Source: Phycisphaerales bacterium (GTDB taxonomy: Bacteria > Planctomycetota > Phycisphaerae > UBA1845 > Fen-1342). From it: a DNA stretch of 64,000 nucleotides. Both the position numbers and the translations under genes were made by a program. Shown here piece after piece: positions 16,008 to 25,598 of the stretch. The notes beneath the pieces were generated by a model, which was given only the letters and a program-made list of their open reading frames with translations, was not told the DNA's origin and made no database searches. Numbering within the stretch: the stretch's first letter is position 1; each line of letters begins with the position of its first letter. The stretch lies in contig JADJWG010000002.1 of the NCBI GenBank assembly GCA_016716475.1, positions 1 through 64,000 on the forward strand, in the 5' to 3' direction.

Positions 16008-18203
16008 GTGTTGCTGGCCGAAGCGACAGCCATGATTCCCGGTCCGTGGGCCGCCGCTGCGTGGTACGCGACGATTCCGTTCTGGCCGTTGCTGGGGGCA
16101 CTGCTGGTGGGAGTGCTGCTGATCCTGCGGCAGAAGCCGGAGCGCGCGCACCTGCCGGTGGTTGCGGGGGTGGCCTTCGCGGCGCTGCTCGCCGTCATCA
16201 TGTTCTTCGACACCGCGCAGCGTTATCCGTCCAAGGGTGGGACGGAGGCGGATCACGATGCCGGGCACGCCGCGGTCGTCCTGGCGGCGGATCCACCGTC
16301 ACCGATCAGGAGTGGCAACGCCCCTGCGGGCTGGGTCGACCCGGGCTACACCTATACGCTCTACCGCTGGATCAGCTTCGGCGCCGTCGAGAGCCAGGCG
16401 CTCGGCCGTTGGATCAGCGTGAATTTCTACTTCGACGGCCTGACGGCGATGATGATGTTGTTTGTCACCGTCGTCAGTCTGATGGTCGTGATCTATGCCA
16501 TCGGTTACATGCGCGACCATCATGGCCACCCGGAACGGGGCTACGAGCGTTTCTTTGCGTTCCTCGGGTTGTTTGTCTTCTCGATGGCCATGCTGGTCAT
16601 GGCGGGCAATTTCGTCCTGCTATACCTGGGGTGGGAGTTGGTGGGGCTGTGCAGCTACCTCTTGATCGGCTTCTACTATGGCAAGCCGGAGGCGGCCGCC
16701 GCGGCTAAGAAGGCGTTCCTCGTCAACCGCATCGGCGACCTCGGCTTTGCGCTGGGGATCTTCGCCCTCTACTGGTTCCTGTCGCCCCACGTGCTGGAGC
16801 ACGAGAATCCGCTGGATTTCGCCATCGCCTTCAAGTACGCCGCCGAGTTGCAAACGGATTCGGGCCTGCTGGGGCTGCACCAGTCCACCGTGGTGGCGCT
16901 CCTGCTGCTCTGTGGTGCAATTGGCAAGAGCGCACAGTTCCCGCTGTATGTGTGGCTGCCGGACGCGATGGAGGGTCCGACCCCGGTTTCGGCCCTCATT
17001 CACGCCGCGACAATGGTCACCGCCGGCATTTACATGATTGCCCGTTGCGGACCGATCTTTGCCGGCTCGCCTTTCGCGTTGGATGTGATCCTGATCCTCG
17101 GCCTGATCGGTGCGGTGCTTACCGCGACCATGGCTCTTGCCCAGTATGACATGAAACGCATTCTGGCGTACTCCACCATCAGCCAGCTCGCGTTCATGTT
17201 CGTCGCGCTTGGTTGTGGCGTCCCCAAGAGCGGCGTGTTTCACGTGTTCACGCATGCCTGGTTCAAGGCGCTGCTGTTCCTGGGGGCCGGCAGCGTCATG
17301 CACGCCATGGGGGGTGTGATCGACGTGCGGCGTTTCAGTGGCCTGCGGCAGGTGTTGCCGCGGACGTATGCCGTGATGTTGATCGGCTGCCTGGCCTTGG
17401 CCGGGTTCCCCCTGCTGGCGGGTTTTTGGAGCAAGGACGAGATCGTCCACGCGGCGCTTTTCAGCGACACGCCCTGGGTCGGCTGGTTGCTGGTCTTGAC
17501 CGCGCTGCTCACCGCCTTCTATACCTTCCGCATGTTCTTCCTGTGCTTCCACGGGCCGCTGCGGCTGCCCGCAGAAGCCGGGCAGCACCCCCATGAATCG
17601 CCCCCGGTCATGCTCCGCCCGCTGTACATCCTGGCGCTCGGAGCCATCTTCACCGGATACCTTGGCGTCGGGCTCGTGCCCGGCTCGGCCGACGCGTTTC
17701 TGGGCGTGCTGAAGCCGCACGCGGGCATTTTCCACGCTTACCTCGGCAACAGCACGATCATCGAGACCGCCCACCAGGGCGCCGAGGCGGCTGGCGCTGC
17801 GGTGGAACACGGCAGTGGCATCTGGGTGGCATATCTGTCCGCGGTGGTGGCGCTGGCGGGGATCGGGCTGGCATGGCTGGTGTACGGCCGGGCACCGGAG
17901 GTCGATCCGGCGCGGCGGGCGCTCGGCAGCGTGTTCGGGCTGCTCAATGCGAAGTACTACGTGGACGAGATTTACGACGCGGTGCTGGTGCGGCCGCTGC
18001 GCGGGCTTGGCAAAGTGCTGTTCGGGGTGGATCGGCTGGGTGTTGATGGGGCGGTACACTTCGTGGCGGCCGTGCCACGGGGTCTCGCGTTCGTGCTGCA
18101 GATGTTCCAGCGTGGAGTGTTGCAGTCGTACGCGCTTTCGATGGTATTGGGCTTGGTCGTGCTGCTGGTGCTCTGGACCGTGATTCGAAGTCCGGCAACC
18201 TGA
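16008..18203 (+). CDS. nuoL: NADH-quinone oxidoreductase subunit L
   Basis: A 731-residue antiporter-like subunit, longer than the E. coli protein (about 613), mainly through an N-terminal loop of some 70 residues after helix 2. Key parts: LGWELVGLCSYLLIGFYY with the essential Glu (about residue 209), GKSAQFPLYVWLPDAMEGP with the essential Lys (about 306) and SALIHAATMVTAGIY. The C-terminal part holds the segment expected to run as a lateral helix along the membrane arm. The GTG at 16008 sits two bases after the nuoK stop; an ATG eight codons later is an alternative start. It pumps protons as part of the membrane arm. Confidence 0.96.
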   Translation: MLLAEATAMIPGPWAAAAWYATIPFWPLLGALLVGVLLILRQKPERAHLPVVAGVAFAALLAVIMFFDTAQRYPSKGGTEADHDAGHAAVVLAADPPSPIRSGNAPAGWVDPGYTYTLYRWISFGAVESQALGRWISVNFYFDGLTAMMMLFVTVVSLMVVIYAIGYMRDHHGHPERGYERFFAFLGLFVFSMAMLVMAGNFVLLYLGWELVGLCSYLLIGFYYGKPEAAAAAKKAFLVNRIGDLGFALGIFALYWFLSPHVLEHENPLDFAIAFKYAAELQTDSGLLGLHQSTVVALLLLCGAIGKSAQFPLYVWLPDAMEGPTPVSALIHAATMVTAGIYMIARCGPIFAGSPFALDVILILGLIGAVLTATMALAQYDMKRILAYSTISQLAFMFVALGCGVPKSGVFHVFTHAWFKALLFLGAGSVMHAMGGVIDVRRFSGLRQVLPRTYAVMLIGCLALAGFPLLAGFWSKDEIVHAALFSDTPWVGWLLVLTALLTAFYTFRMFFLCFHGPLRLPAEAGQHPHESPPVMLRPLYILALGAIFTGYLGVGLVPGSADAFLGVLKPHAGIFHAYLGNSTIIETAHQGAEAAGAAVEHGSGIWVAYLSAVVALAGIGLAWLVYGRAPEVDPARRALGSVFGLLNAKYYVDEIYDAVLVRPLRGLGKVLFGVDRLGVDGAVHFVAAVPRGLAFVLQMFQRGVLQSYALSMVLGLVVLLVLWTVIRSPAT

Positions 18204-18231
18204 CCAGGAACCAGGGAGACGGTGCGCGGGT

Positions 18232-19995
18232 ATGGCCGCGATCGCACTCAATCTGCTGATCTTCCTGCCGCTGGTGGCGGCGGTGTTCGTGTGGATGGCG
18301 CCGGTGCGCTACGCAGCTCGAACCGCGTTGGGCGTGGGCCTGCTCACGTTAGCGTTGTCGCTGTGGCTCTGGGGTCAACCGGCCGGGACCGCGGGTGACC
18401 CCGGCCGCGCCTTGCTGGGCGTGACGGATGTGCGCTGGATCGGTTTGGGTGTAGCGGATCGCGAGACCGGACTACAGAGCGGTTTTGAGCTGCGTTTTCA
18501 CGTGGGGCTCGACGCAATCAGTCTGCCGTTGATCGTACTCACCGGCCTCCTGGTGCCGCTGTCGATCTGGTGCAGTTTCTCCGCGATCCGCACGCGCGAA
18601 CGGGAGTATTACGCGTGGTTGCTCGCACTGACGGCCGGCATGTTCGGCGTGTTCGCCGCCCGCGACGTGCTTCTGTTCTACATCTTTTTCGAGTTCACGC
18701 TCGTCCCGCTCTATTTCCTGATCGGTATCTGGGGCGGCCCGGAGCGGCGTTTCGCGGCCAACAAGTTCTTCGTCTACACCTTCGTCGGCAGCGTCATCAC
18801 GTTCGCCGGCATCCTGTACCTGGGTGTGCGCGCGGCGCAGATCGACGGCGGGATGCTGGTCGGTTTTGACCTTGTGCGGCTTTCGACCCTGAGTCTGCGG
18901 GAGCTGACCGCCGGCGAGCAGAGCTGGCTCTTCATCGCCTTCTTCTGCGGCTTCGCCATCAAGGTGCCGTTTTTCCCCTTGCACACCTGGCTGCCGCTGG
19001 CGCATACCGAGGCACCTACCGCCGGCAGCGTGCTGCTGGCCGGTGTGTTGCTGAAGCTCGGCACGTATGGCTTCCTGCGGTTCAGTCTACCGATGGTCCC
19101 GGAAGGGGCGCTGGCCTGGGCGCAGGTGATGGGTTGGCTGGCCGTGATTGGGATCATCTACGGGGCGCTGTGTTGCTGGGTGCAGCGTGATGTCAAGAAG
19201 CTCGTCGCGTACTCCTCGGTGTCACACCTCGGCTTCTGCATGCTCGGCATGTTCGCGTTCAACGCGCTGGGGCTCAGCGGTTCCGTGCTGTACATGATCA
19301 ACCACGGTATCAGCACGGGCGCGCTGTTCCTCGTCATTGGGATGCTCTACGAGCGTTATCACACGCGCGACATGCACGAGATCGGCGGCCTCGCTCGGCA
19401 GATGCCCATCGCGGCCACGTTCTTCATCCTGTTCGTTCTTTCGAGTATCGGCCTGCCGGGCCTGAACGGCTTCGTCAGCGAGTTCACGGTGCTGTTTGCC
19501 GCGTTCAACTCGCCGGATCTCGGGCCGGTGTTCGGCGCGCTGGGTGCGACCGGCATCCTGCTCGGCGCCATCTACATGCTGTACGCCACGGGGAAGGTTC
19601 TCTTCGGCCCGTTGAAGCAGCCGCAGGGCACACCTGATCTCTCGCACCTGCCGGCCGACCTCAACGCCCGCGAAATCGCAATCCTGGCGCCACTCGCCGT
19701 GCTGGTTGTGCTGCTTGGTGTCTACCCGCGCATCGTGACCGAACGCCTCGACCCTGCTTTGCAGGTGCAGGTGCTTGCGCGGCTCGATGAAGCCCGGGCC
19801 CAGAGTCCGCGGTGGGCCATGACCTCGGAGCCGCAGCCCCTCCGCGAGCCATTTGCGGCTGCGGAACTCGAAGCGGCCGTTGCCTCCGTGGCGGCGGTAG
19901 TTCCGGCTGAATGGCCGCGTCCGTCACTGCCCGAGTTCGATCTTACCGTTCGTCGCTCTCCGTTCTCCGATCCCCATTCCGGTGCTTCGCGATGA
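18232..19995 (+). CDS. nuoM: NADH-quinone oxidoreductase subunit M
   Basis: A 587-residue antiporter-like subunit. Landmarks: FFEFTLVPLYFLIGIWGG (essential Glu, about residue 154), GFAIKVPFFPLHTWLPLAH (essential Lys, about 244) and LGVYP near the end of the membrane part. A C-terminal extension of ~75 residues rich in Glu, Pro and Ala follows the last helix and is unusual for NuoM. Starts 28 bases after nuoL. Its TGA overlaps the nuoN ATG in an ATGA arrangement. Confidence 0.96.
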   Translation: MAAIALNLLIFLPLVAAVFVWMAPVRYAARTALGVGLLTLALSLWLWGQPAGTAGDPGRALLGVTDVRWIGLGVADRETGLQSGFELRFHVGLDAISLPLIVLTGLLVPLSIWCSFSAIRTREREYYAWLLALTAGMFGVFAARDVLLFYIFFEFTLVPLYFLIGIWGGPERRFAANKFFVYTFVGSVITFAGILYLGVRAAQIDGGMLVGFDLVRLSTLSLRELTAGEQSWLFIAFFCGFAIKVPFFPLHTWLPLAHTEAPTAGSVLLAGVLLKLGTYGFLRFSLPMVPEGALAWAQVMGWLAVIGIIYGALCCWVQRDVKKLVAYSSVSHLGFCMLGMFAFNALGLSGSVLYMINHGISTGALFLVIGMLYERYHTRDMHEIGGLARQMPIAATFFILFVLSSIGLPGLNGFVSEFTVLFAAFNSPDLGPVFGALGATGILLGAIYMLYATGKVLFGPLKQPQGTPDLSHLPADLNAREIAILAPLAVLVVLLGVYPRIVTERLDPALQVQVLARLDEARAQSPRWAMTSEPQPLREPFAAAELEAAVASVAAVVPAEWPRPSLPEFDLTVRRSPFSDPHSGASR

Positions 19996-21680
19996 TCCTC
20001 ACGCCGCCCATTTCGCTGCTCACGCTGCTGCCCGAGATCGTGCTGCTCGTGGCCGCATGCGGCGTGCTGATCATCGGCCAGGAGCGGCGCGCTGGCCTGC
20101 GGCAATTGGCGCCTTGGGCGGCCCTGGGCGCCCTGATCGCCGCGTTGGTGCTGGTGCTGCGGGGCGTGGGTGAACCAGCGGCGGGGGTGGCCGCCAGTGG
20201 GTTGTACTTCGGCGGACTCGCCCGCTTTGTGCGCGTCAGCGCCCTCGAACTGGGCATCCTCCTGGTGCTGGTCAATTGGGCCCAGGGGCGGCGGGAAGAG
20301 CGCGGCGAGTTTCTCGCGATGCTGCTGCTTTCGCTGACCGGGCTGCTGTTGGTCGCTCCCGCGGACAACCTCGCCATCTTGTTCCTGGCGCTCGAGCTTG
20401 TGAGCATCCCGACCTACGTCCTGGTGGTGCTGGGACGGCAAAACCCGCTGTCCGCCGAGGCGGGTACGAAATACTTCTACCTAGGCGCCATGTCCGCGGC
20501 GCTGATGGCCTTCGGCTTCAGCTTCCTGTATGGCGTGACCGGCTCGCTGGACCTGACGACCACGCTCGACGGGGACGGTGCGGTCGTCAGTCTCGGCGTG
20601 GTGGCTGCCGTGACGCAGGCGCTGGGGAATCCCGGCTCGATCGAGTTCGGCATTGCCATCGTCGGCATCGCGTTGTCCTTTGCCGGACTGCTTTTCAAGA
20701 TCGCGGCGTTCCCGCTTCATCTGTACGTGGCGGATGTCTACCAGGGTGCGGCCAGCCCGGTTGCGGGCTTACTCGGGTTTGTACCGAAGATTGCCGGATT
20801 CGTGGCGCTCTTCAAGATCATCCAGAGTACCGGACAGTGGCAGTACGGCGAGACACTGATCTTCTGGCTGATCTGGCTCACCGCTGCGCTGAGCATGACG
20901 GTGGGTAACCTGCTCGCTCTGCGCCAGACCAACATTAAGCGGCTGCTCGCGTATTCCGGCATTGCCCATGCGGGCTACATGCTCGTCGGTCTGCTGGCTG
21001 GGCCATTCGCGGGCAAAATGGTGAGTTCGGAAGGGATCGGCAACTTCGCCGACGGCACCGCGGCCGTGCTGTACTACGTCGTCATCTACGGAATTGCGAA
21101 CCTGGGTGCATTTGCCGTGCTCGGATTGCTGCATTTCCGCGAGCGGCCGTGCGAAACTCTCCGCGAAGTTGCCGGCCTCATTCGGAATGAGCCGGCTTTG
21201 GCGTTGTTGCTCGTGCTGGCGATGTTCACGCTGATGGGCATGCCACCGACGCCGGGGTTCTGGGGCAAATTCAGTCTCTTCGGCAGTGCGCTCGCCGCCA
21301 GCAACCAGAGCATGCTTCCCGACACCTACCGCACGTGGTTGCTGGTGCTCGTCATTATCGCCGTGCTGAATTCGGCCATCGCGGCGGCGTACTACCTGCG
21401 GGTCATCGGGGCGGTGTTGTTCTTCGAACCCGAGGAAACGGCCCGGGCCGAGCAGCGCGAAGCCCCGCAGATCGGCGCCTTGCTGTGTGGTTTTCTGTTG
21501 ATCATCTTCTCGTTCTATCCCGGGGGCCTGTTCGAGGCGGGGCGGCAGGCGACCGTGGATCTGGAGCGGACGCAGGACCGGATCCCCGGCGTGGTGCGGA
21601 TGTCGACTTCGGTGGCACCACCCCCGCTCGAGAAGCCGCTGGAAGCTCCCGCGGCGGCCGATTCGTACAGCCCATCCTGA
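19992..21680 (+). CDS. nuoN: NADH-quinone oxidoreductase subunit N
   Basis: A 562-residue antiporter-like subunit, a little longer than the usual 450-500. The ATG at 19992 overlaps the nuoM stop (ATGA); a longer open frame upstream lies inside nuoM and is discarded. Landmarks: LALELVSIPTYVLVVLGR (about residue 133), LLFKIAAFPLHLYVADVYQGA (Lys of the second half-channel) and TPGFWGKFSLF near the C-terminus. The last ~50 residues are hydrophilic and Glu/Pro-rich, like the tail of NuoM. Last gene of the nuo run; it converges on a lipoprotein gene. Confidence 0.95.
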   Translation: MILTPPISLLTLLPEIVLLVAACGVLIIGQERRAGLRQLAPWAALGALIAALVLVLRGVGEPAAGVAASGLYFGGLARFVRVSALELGILLVLVNWAQGRREERGEFLAMLLLSLTGLLLVAPADNLAILFLALELVSIPTYVLVVLGRQNPLSAEAGTKYFYLGAMSAALMAFGFSFLYGVTGSLDLTTTLDGDGAVVSLGVVAAVTQALGNPGSIEFGIAIVGIALSFAGLLFKIAAFPLHLYVADVYQGAASPVAGLLGFVPKIAGFVALFKIIQSTGQWQYGETLIFWLIWLTAALSMTVGNLLALRQTNIKRLLAYSGIAHAGYMLVGLLAGPFAGKMVSSEGIGNFADGTAAVLYYVVIYGIANLGAFAVLGLLHFRERPCETLREVAGLIRNEPALALLLVLAMFTLMGMPPTPGFWGKFSLFGSALAASNQSMLPDTYRTWLLVLVIIAVLNSAIAAAYYLRVIGAVLFFEPEETARAEQREAPQIGALLCGFLLIIFSFYPGGLFEAGRQATVDLERTQDRIPGVVRMSTSVAPPPLEKPLEAPAAADSYSPS

Positions 21681-21717
21681 CTTCGCGTTGCGATCCCCCC
21701 GTACCGCGCCGGCAGTT

Positions 21718-22107
21718 CTATATGAAGTAGATGGCCAGCGGCACGATGCGCTCCGGGTGGGCCCGGATCAGGTCGAGTGCTTTCTGCTCGATGAGTGGGG
21801 CGCGTTCCTCCCAGTTCCTGAATTCCTCGTGCCAGTAGCGCTCCCCCTCCGCAAGGTCACGCCCGAAGCGCTGCTCACGGCGGACCAGACTGAACTCGAT
21901 GAACGCGCCGGCGTGGGCGAGCTTGGCGGACCGCCGCTGCTCCCAGCGGGCCATGCGCTCCGTCGTCGCGGCGAGACGGTCGGTTCGCATGCGTACCCGC
22001 CGGTCCGCCGCTGCCTGGTGTTCGCAGCCCGCGGCCAGGGTTACGAGCCCCGCGCACAGGGCCAGCAGCGCACCGCGCCATGCCAGGATGAAGGTCAGAT
22101 TCTGCAT
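21718..22107 (-). CDS. small lipoprotein of unknown function
   Basis: A 129-residue protein with a type II signal peptide: hydrophobic LLALCAGLVTLAAGC, where LAAGC is the lipobox. The mature part is highly charged and helical (RTDRLAATTERMARWEQRRSAKLAHAG; later EFRNWEERAPLIEQKALDLIR), with no family recognised. The ATG at 22107 is used; a GTG two codons earlier is an alternative. No good ribosome site is seen. It follows waaA on the same strand by 68 bases and is probably co-transcribed with it, which fits an envelope role. Confidence 0.72.
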   Translation of the reverse strand: MQNLTFILAWRGALLALCAGLVTLAAGCEHQAAADRRVRMRTDRLAATTERMARWEQRRSAKLAHAGAFIEFSLVRREQRFGRDLAEGERYWHEEFRNWEERAPLIEQKALDLIRAHPERIVPLAIYFI

Positions 22108-22175
22108 TGCCACAGAATTGTACCCGCTTGGCGCGCCGGCGCCGCACCTACTGATGAGTGCCTCGGGAGCACGCC

Positions 22176-23468
22176 TTACGACAGTAATGACAGCAGGCGA
22201 TCGACTGTTCGTGCCGTGGCCCCGCGCCGCCCCAGGATGGCCTTTCGTCCAGCCGCCCCCATGCGTTCGCGGCGCTCGGGGTGGCGGAGCAGATCCGTGA
22301 TGGCCGGTGCCAGGGCGGCGGGTCCGGTCAGGCGCCGGCAGCCCCCATCCGCCAACAACAGATTGACCGCTTCCGCGAAGTTATCCGTGTATGGCCCGAT
22401 GACCAGGGGCTTCCCCAGCCCGGCAACCTCCATCACGTCGGATCCACCCAGGGGTACGAGACTGCGGCCGACAAAGACCACCGTTGCGAGCGCGTAAAAC
22501 TTCCGCAGTTCACCCATCGTGTCGCCCAGGAACACCGGGACGGGCTCCGCCACGCCCGGCGGTACACGTGGCGCGCCCGTGCTCCGGCGCAAGCAGGCGT
22601 AGCCGCGCGTGACAATCAGGTCGGCCACTTCGTCAAACCGCTCTGGCTTGCGCGGGATGATGGCAAGCTGAAGAGCCGGAAAGTGCTCGAGCAATTTCGT
22701 ATAGGCCGCGAGGATTTCGTCTTCCTCACCCGGTCCCGTGCTGCCGCACACCCAGAGCGGACGTTGCGGATCGATGCCCATCGCCGCCTGGAGTTCCTCC
22801 TGACCCTCGATCTGGTCCGCCACCGCCGCTCCGTCATACTTGACCGAGCCGGTCACCTCCACCCGGTCCGCGGGCACTCCCAGCTCGACAAACCGCGCTT
22901 GGTAGGTCTGGTCCTGCGCGCCCACCCACGCCAGCCGTGTGAACATGCGCCGCGCCACCCAGCGCAGCACGGGCCACCGAAAGCGACGCATGCTGCGCTC
23001 GGCAGTGATGCGGCCGTTCGCGATCACCACGGGCACTTCTTCCTGTGTGGCGACCTCGATCAGGTTGGGCCACACCTCCAGCTCCATCAGCACGATTGCC
23101 GAGGGACGCAGTCGCTGCATCAGCGTGCGAATCGCAAAAGAGAAATCGAGTGGCAGCCGGAAGGTGACCAATTGCGGGTAGAGCCGGCGGGCCTGCGCCA
23201 GGCCCGTCGCCGTTGTGCTGCTCAGCGCGACAATAACCTCAGGGGCACGCTGGCGCAGCTCGGCCACCAGCGTTCGCGTTGCATTGATTTCCCCAAGCGA
23301 CACCGCGTGAATCCAGACGCAACGCGCCGCGACCGGTCGCGGGGGTATCTGGCCGAAATACTCACGGAGGGGTGTGCCGGAATTTCCACGCGTCCAGCGG
23401 CGGTAGACCAGCCACGGCCACGCGACCAGCAGCGCGAGAAAGTAGGCGAGATCGTAGACCAACCACAT
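22176..23468 (-). CDS. waaA: 3-deoxy-D-manno-octulosonic acid (Kdo) transferase
   Basis: A 430-residue GT-B glycosyltransferase that adds Kdo to lipid A on the cytoplasmic face of the inner membrane. The N-terminal hydrophobic anchor (VYDLAYFLALLVAWPWLVYRRW) is followed by WIHAVSLGE, with the catalytic Glu at residue 60. Further family motifs: STTATG, PLDFSFAI, LMELEVWPNLI, VTGSVKYD, WVCGSTGPGEEDEILAAY and the C-terminal VVFVGRSLVPLGGSDVMEVAGLGKPLVIGPYTDNF. The ATG at 23468 is chosen because it opens directly into the anchor. The gene supports a lipopolysaccharide-type outer membrane. Divergent from the LolA-like gene. Confidence 0.96.
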   Translation of the reverse strand: MWLVYDLAYFLALLVAWPWLVYRRWTRGNSGTPLREYFGQIPPRPVAARCVWIHAVSLGEINATRTLVAELRQRAPEVIVALSSTTATGLAQARRLYPQLVTFRLPLDFSFAIRTLMQRLRPSAIVLMELEVWPNLIEVATQEEVPVVIANGRITAERSMRRFRWPVLRWVARRMFTRLAWVGAQDQTYQARFVELGVPADRVEVTGSVKYDGAAVADQIEGQEELQAAMGIDPQRPLWVCGSTGPGEEDEILAAYTKLLEHFPALQLAIIPRKPERFDEVADLIVTRGYACLRRSTGAPRVPPGVAEPVPVFLGDTMGELRKFYALATVVFVGRSLVPLGGSDVMEVAGLGKPLVIGPYTDNFAEAVNLLLADGGCRRLTGPAALAPAITDLLRHPERRERMGAAGRKAILGRRGATARTVDRLLSLLS

Positions 23469-23583
23469 GCGGCCGGCGGTCCTTCCGGGCACTGTTGCGG
23501 CATCGACGAAAAGCGACGCCTTGCTCGGCGGGGCCGGGGGTCTAGAATCGGCGCCCGCTCAAAAAACACGGGAGATTGTGAAG

Positions 23584-24429
23584 ATGCACACTCGCTGCGC
23601 ACGCGCCAACGCGGGGATCATACTGGCTGGGGCCGTACTCGTCGCGGGCGCAGAACCCCCCGCGTCTACGGTACCGGCAACCCAGCTGTCGCCCGTGACC
23701 AGTTCGCAGCCCGCCACCGGTCCGGTGCTGAGCGCCGGGGCGGAAGTCGATGCCATTCTCTTGCGGCTTGAAGCCCGCCGGGTCACCGATCTGAGGGCCC
23801 GGGTGTCCTGGCGTCTGCACTACGTGCTCGATGCCGAAGACGAGGCACTGACCAAGTTGGGGGACCTCTGGTTTCAGGACACCAAGCCAGTGGCCCGCTT
23901 CCTGATCCACTTCCGCGAGCGCCGTGCCCCGGATGGTCGCTCCGACCCGCTGGACGAGCGGCATCTGTTCGACGGTGAGTGGTACACCGAGGTGCAGTCT
24001 CAGACGCGGTCGGTGACGCGCCGCCAAGTTCGCTCCGCAACCGACCCGGGCAATCCCTTCCGCGTTGGGGAAGGTACCTTCCCGCTGCCTTTCGGCCAGA
24101 AAAAGGATGACATCCTGCGCGAGTTCGAAGTGTTCCTCCTGGACCGCGCGGACAACGATCCTCCCGACACCGACCGGCTCCGCCTGAAACCACGCCCGCA
24201 CACCCGGGCGGCTACGGAGTATGGTGAGTTGCACTTCTGGATAGTGCGTGAAGGGTTGCTTGCCGGTTTGCCGATTCGTGTGCAGGTCGCCAAGCTTGAT
24301 GGCACCGGGAAGCTCAATTCCACGATCACCATCCACTTTCGGAACGTCGAACTCAACACCGGCCTCGACGACCAGCTCTTCCGCATCGAAGTCCCCGCCG
24401 GCTACACCGAGACGGTCGAGCCCCTGTAA
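23584..24429 (+). CDS. LolA-like periplasmic lipoprotein-carrier-fold protein
   Basis: A 281-residue exported protein. The ATG at 23584 has GGGAGA upstream and gives a signal peptide (IILAGAVLVAGA). The body resembles the LolA/LolB half-barrel: an N-terminal segment with a DLRARVSWRLHY strand, a central DGEWYTEVQSQTRSVTRRQV, and the typical ending TITIHFRNVELNTGLDDQLFRIEVPAGYTETV, close to the NVxxNxxLxDxLFxFxVPxG ending of LolA. It might carry lipoproteins or lipids across the periplasm; planctomycetes have several LolA-fold proteins of unknown role. Divergent from waaA with a shared promoter region of about 115 bases. Confidence 0.72.
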   Translation: MHTRCARANAGIILAGAVLVAGAEPPASTVPATQLSPVTSSQPATGPVLSAGAEVDAILLRLEARRVTDLRARVSWRLHYVLDAEDEALTKLGDLWFQDTKPVARFLIHFRERRAPDGRSDPLDERHLFDGEWYTEVQSQTRSVTRRQVRSATDPGNPFRVGEGTFPLPFGQKKDDILREFEVFLLDRADNDPPDTDRLRLKPRPHTRAATEYGELHFWIVREGLLAGLPIRVQVAKLDGTGKLNSTITIHFRNVELNTGLDDQLFRIEVPAGYTETVEPL

Positions 24430-24678
24430 GCGTGGTGAAATTGGGTCGCGAACGGCACAACGCTCGAATGGTCTATCGAGTGGCGGGTGCCAAGTCAAGC
24501 GCTGCATACCGTCCATCACGGCGCCTGACCACACCCTCGATCCGGGCACTGTTCGTCGGCCGTAAACCGCGTTACGCTCTTGCTCCGCGTGGCGGGCGGG
24601 CCGCCACGGACGCCGCAGACGCGCCCCGGCGCCCGGCTCAGGCCGCGTCCGGTGGCGTTACCGAAGGTGCAGCACCGC

Positions 24679-25569
24679 ATGAGCATACTGGTCGACCGGA
24701 ACACGCGCGTCATCTGCCAGGGTATCACCGGCAAGGCGGGGGCATTTCACACCGCCCAGTGCCTCGAATACGGCACGCAGCTCGTCGGCGGCGTGACACC
24801 GGGTAAGGGCGGTACCCGCTCCGAGCACGGTCTCCCCGTGTTCAATACTGTGTACGAGGCCGTCCGTGCGACGGGGGCGGAGGCATCAATGCTGTTCGTG
24901 CCGCCGCCGTTTGCCGCCGACGCGGTGATGGAGGCGGCCGACGCCGGCATCAAGTTGTGTGTGCTGATCACGGAGGGGATTCCGACCCTGGACATGGTGC
25001 GCGCACGGAAATACCTCGACGACAAGTGTGTTCGGCTGATCGGGCCGAATTGTCCGGGGATCATCACGCCCGGGCAGTGTAAAATCGGCATCATGCCCGG
25101 TTACATTCATAAACCGGTTGCCACGAACACGAAGAACGTCGGCATCATCTCGCGCAGCGGTACGCTGACCTATGAAGCGGTCTGGCAGTGCAGTGAGCGC
25201 GGCCTGGCGCAGACCACCTGCGTCGGCATAGGCGGCGACCCGGTCAAGGGTTTGAACTACATCGAGCTGCTCGATCTGTTCAACGCGGATCCTGAGACCC
25301 ATGCGATCGTGCTGATCGGTGAGATCGGCGGCACCGACGAGGAGCAGGCGGCCACCCACATCCAAGCCCACCTCCACAAGCCGGTCGTGGCGTTCATCGC
25401 TGGGCAAACGGCGCCTCCGGGCAAACGCATGGGCCATGCCGGTGCGATCATCTCCGGGGGCGAGGGGACGGCGCAGTCCAAGATTGCGGCCCTGCGCGCT
25501 GCCGGGATCACGGTGAGTGACAGCCCGGCCACACTGGGCGAGGCCGTCGCGCATGTCCTGACGAAGTGA
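24679..25569 (+). CDS. sucD: succinyl-CoA synthetase alpha subunit
   Basis: A 296-residue subunit that binds CoA and carries the phosphohistidine in the TCA-cycle conversion of succinyl-CoA to succinate. Motifs: VICQGITGKAGAFHT, GGVTPGKGG, LIGPNCPGIITPGQCKIGIMPG, VGIISRSGTLTYEA and GKRMGHAGAIISGGEGTAQSK, with the active-site His in GHAGAI. The ATG at 24679 matches the family start; the upstream extension does not. The beta subunit gene (sucC), normally directly upstream, is absent; a LolA-like gene is there instead. Confidence 0.97.
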   Translation: MSILVDRNTRVICQGITGKAGAFHTAQCLEYGTQLVGGVTPGKGGTRSEHGLPVFNTVYEAVRATGAEASMLFVPPPFAADAVMEAADAGIKLCVLITEGIPTLDMVRARKYLDDKCVRLIGPNCPGIITPGQCKIGIMPGYIHKPVATNTKNVGIISRSGTLTYEAVWQCSERGLAQTTCVGIGGDPVKGLNYIELLDLFNADPETHAIVLIGEIGGTDEEQAATHIQAHLHKPVVAFIAGQTAPPGKRMGHAGAIISGGEGTAQSKIAALRAAGITVSDSPATLGEAVAHVLTK

Positions 25570-25598
25570 CTTGGCAGTGTCACGCTGTAACGATGCGC

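Noticed and set aside
16620..18251. 543-residue open frame on the minus strand across nuoL
   Set aside because: Complement of a clear NuoL gene in a nuo operon; no ribosome site or domain.
22281..23771. 496-residue plus-strand open frame across waaA
   Set aside because: Complement of the Kdo transferase gene, whose motifs are complete on the minus strand.
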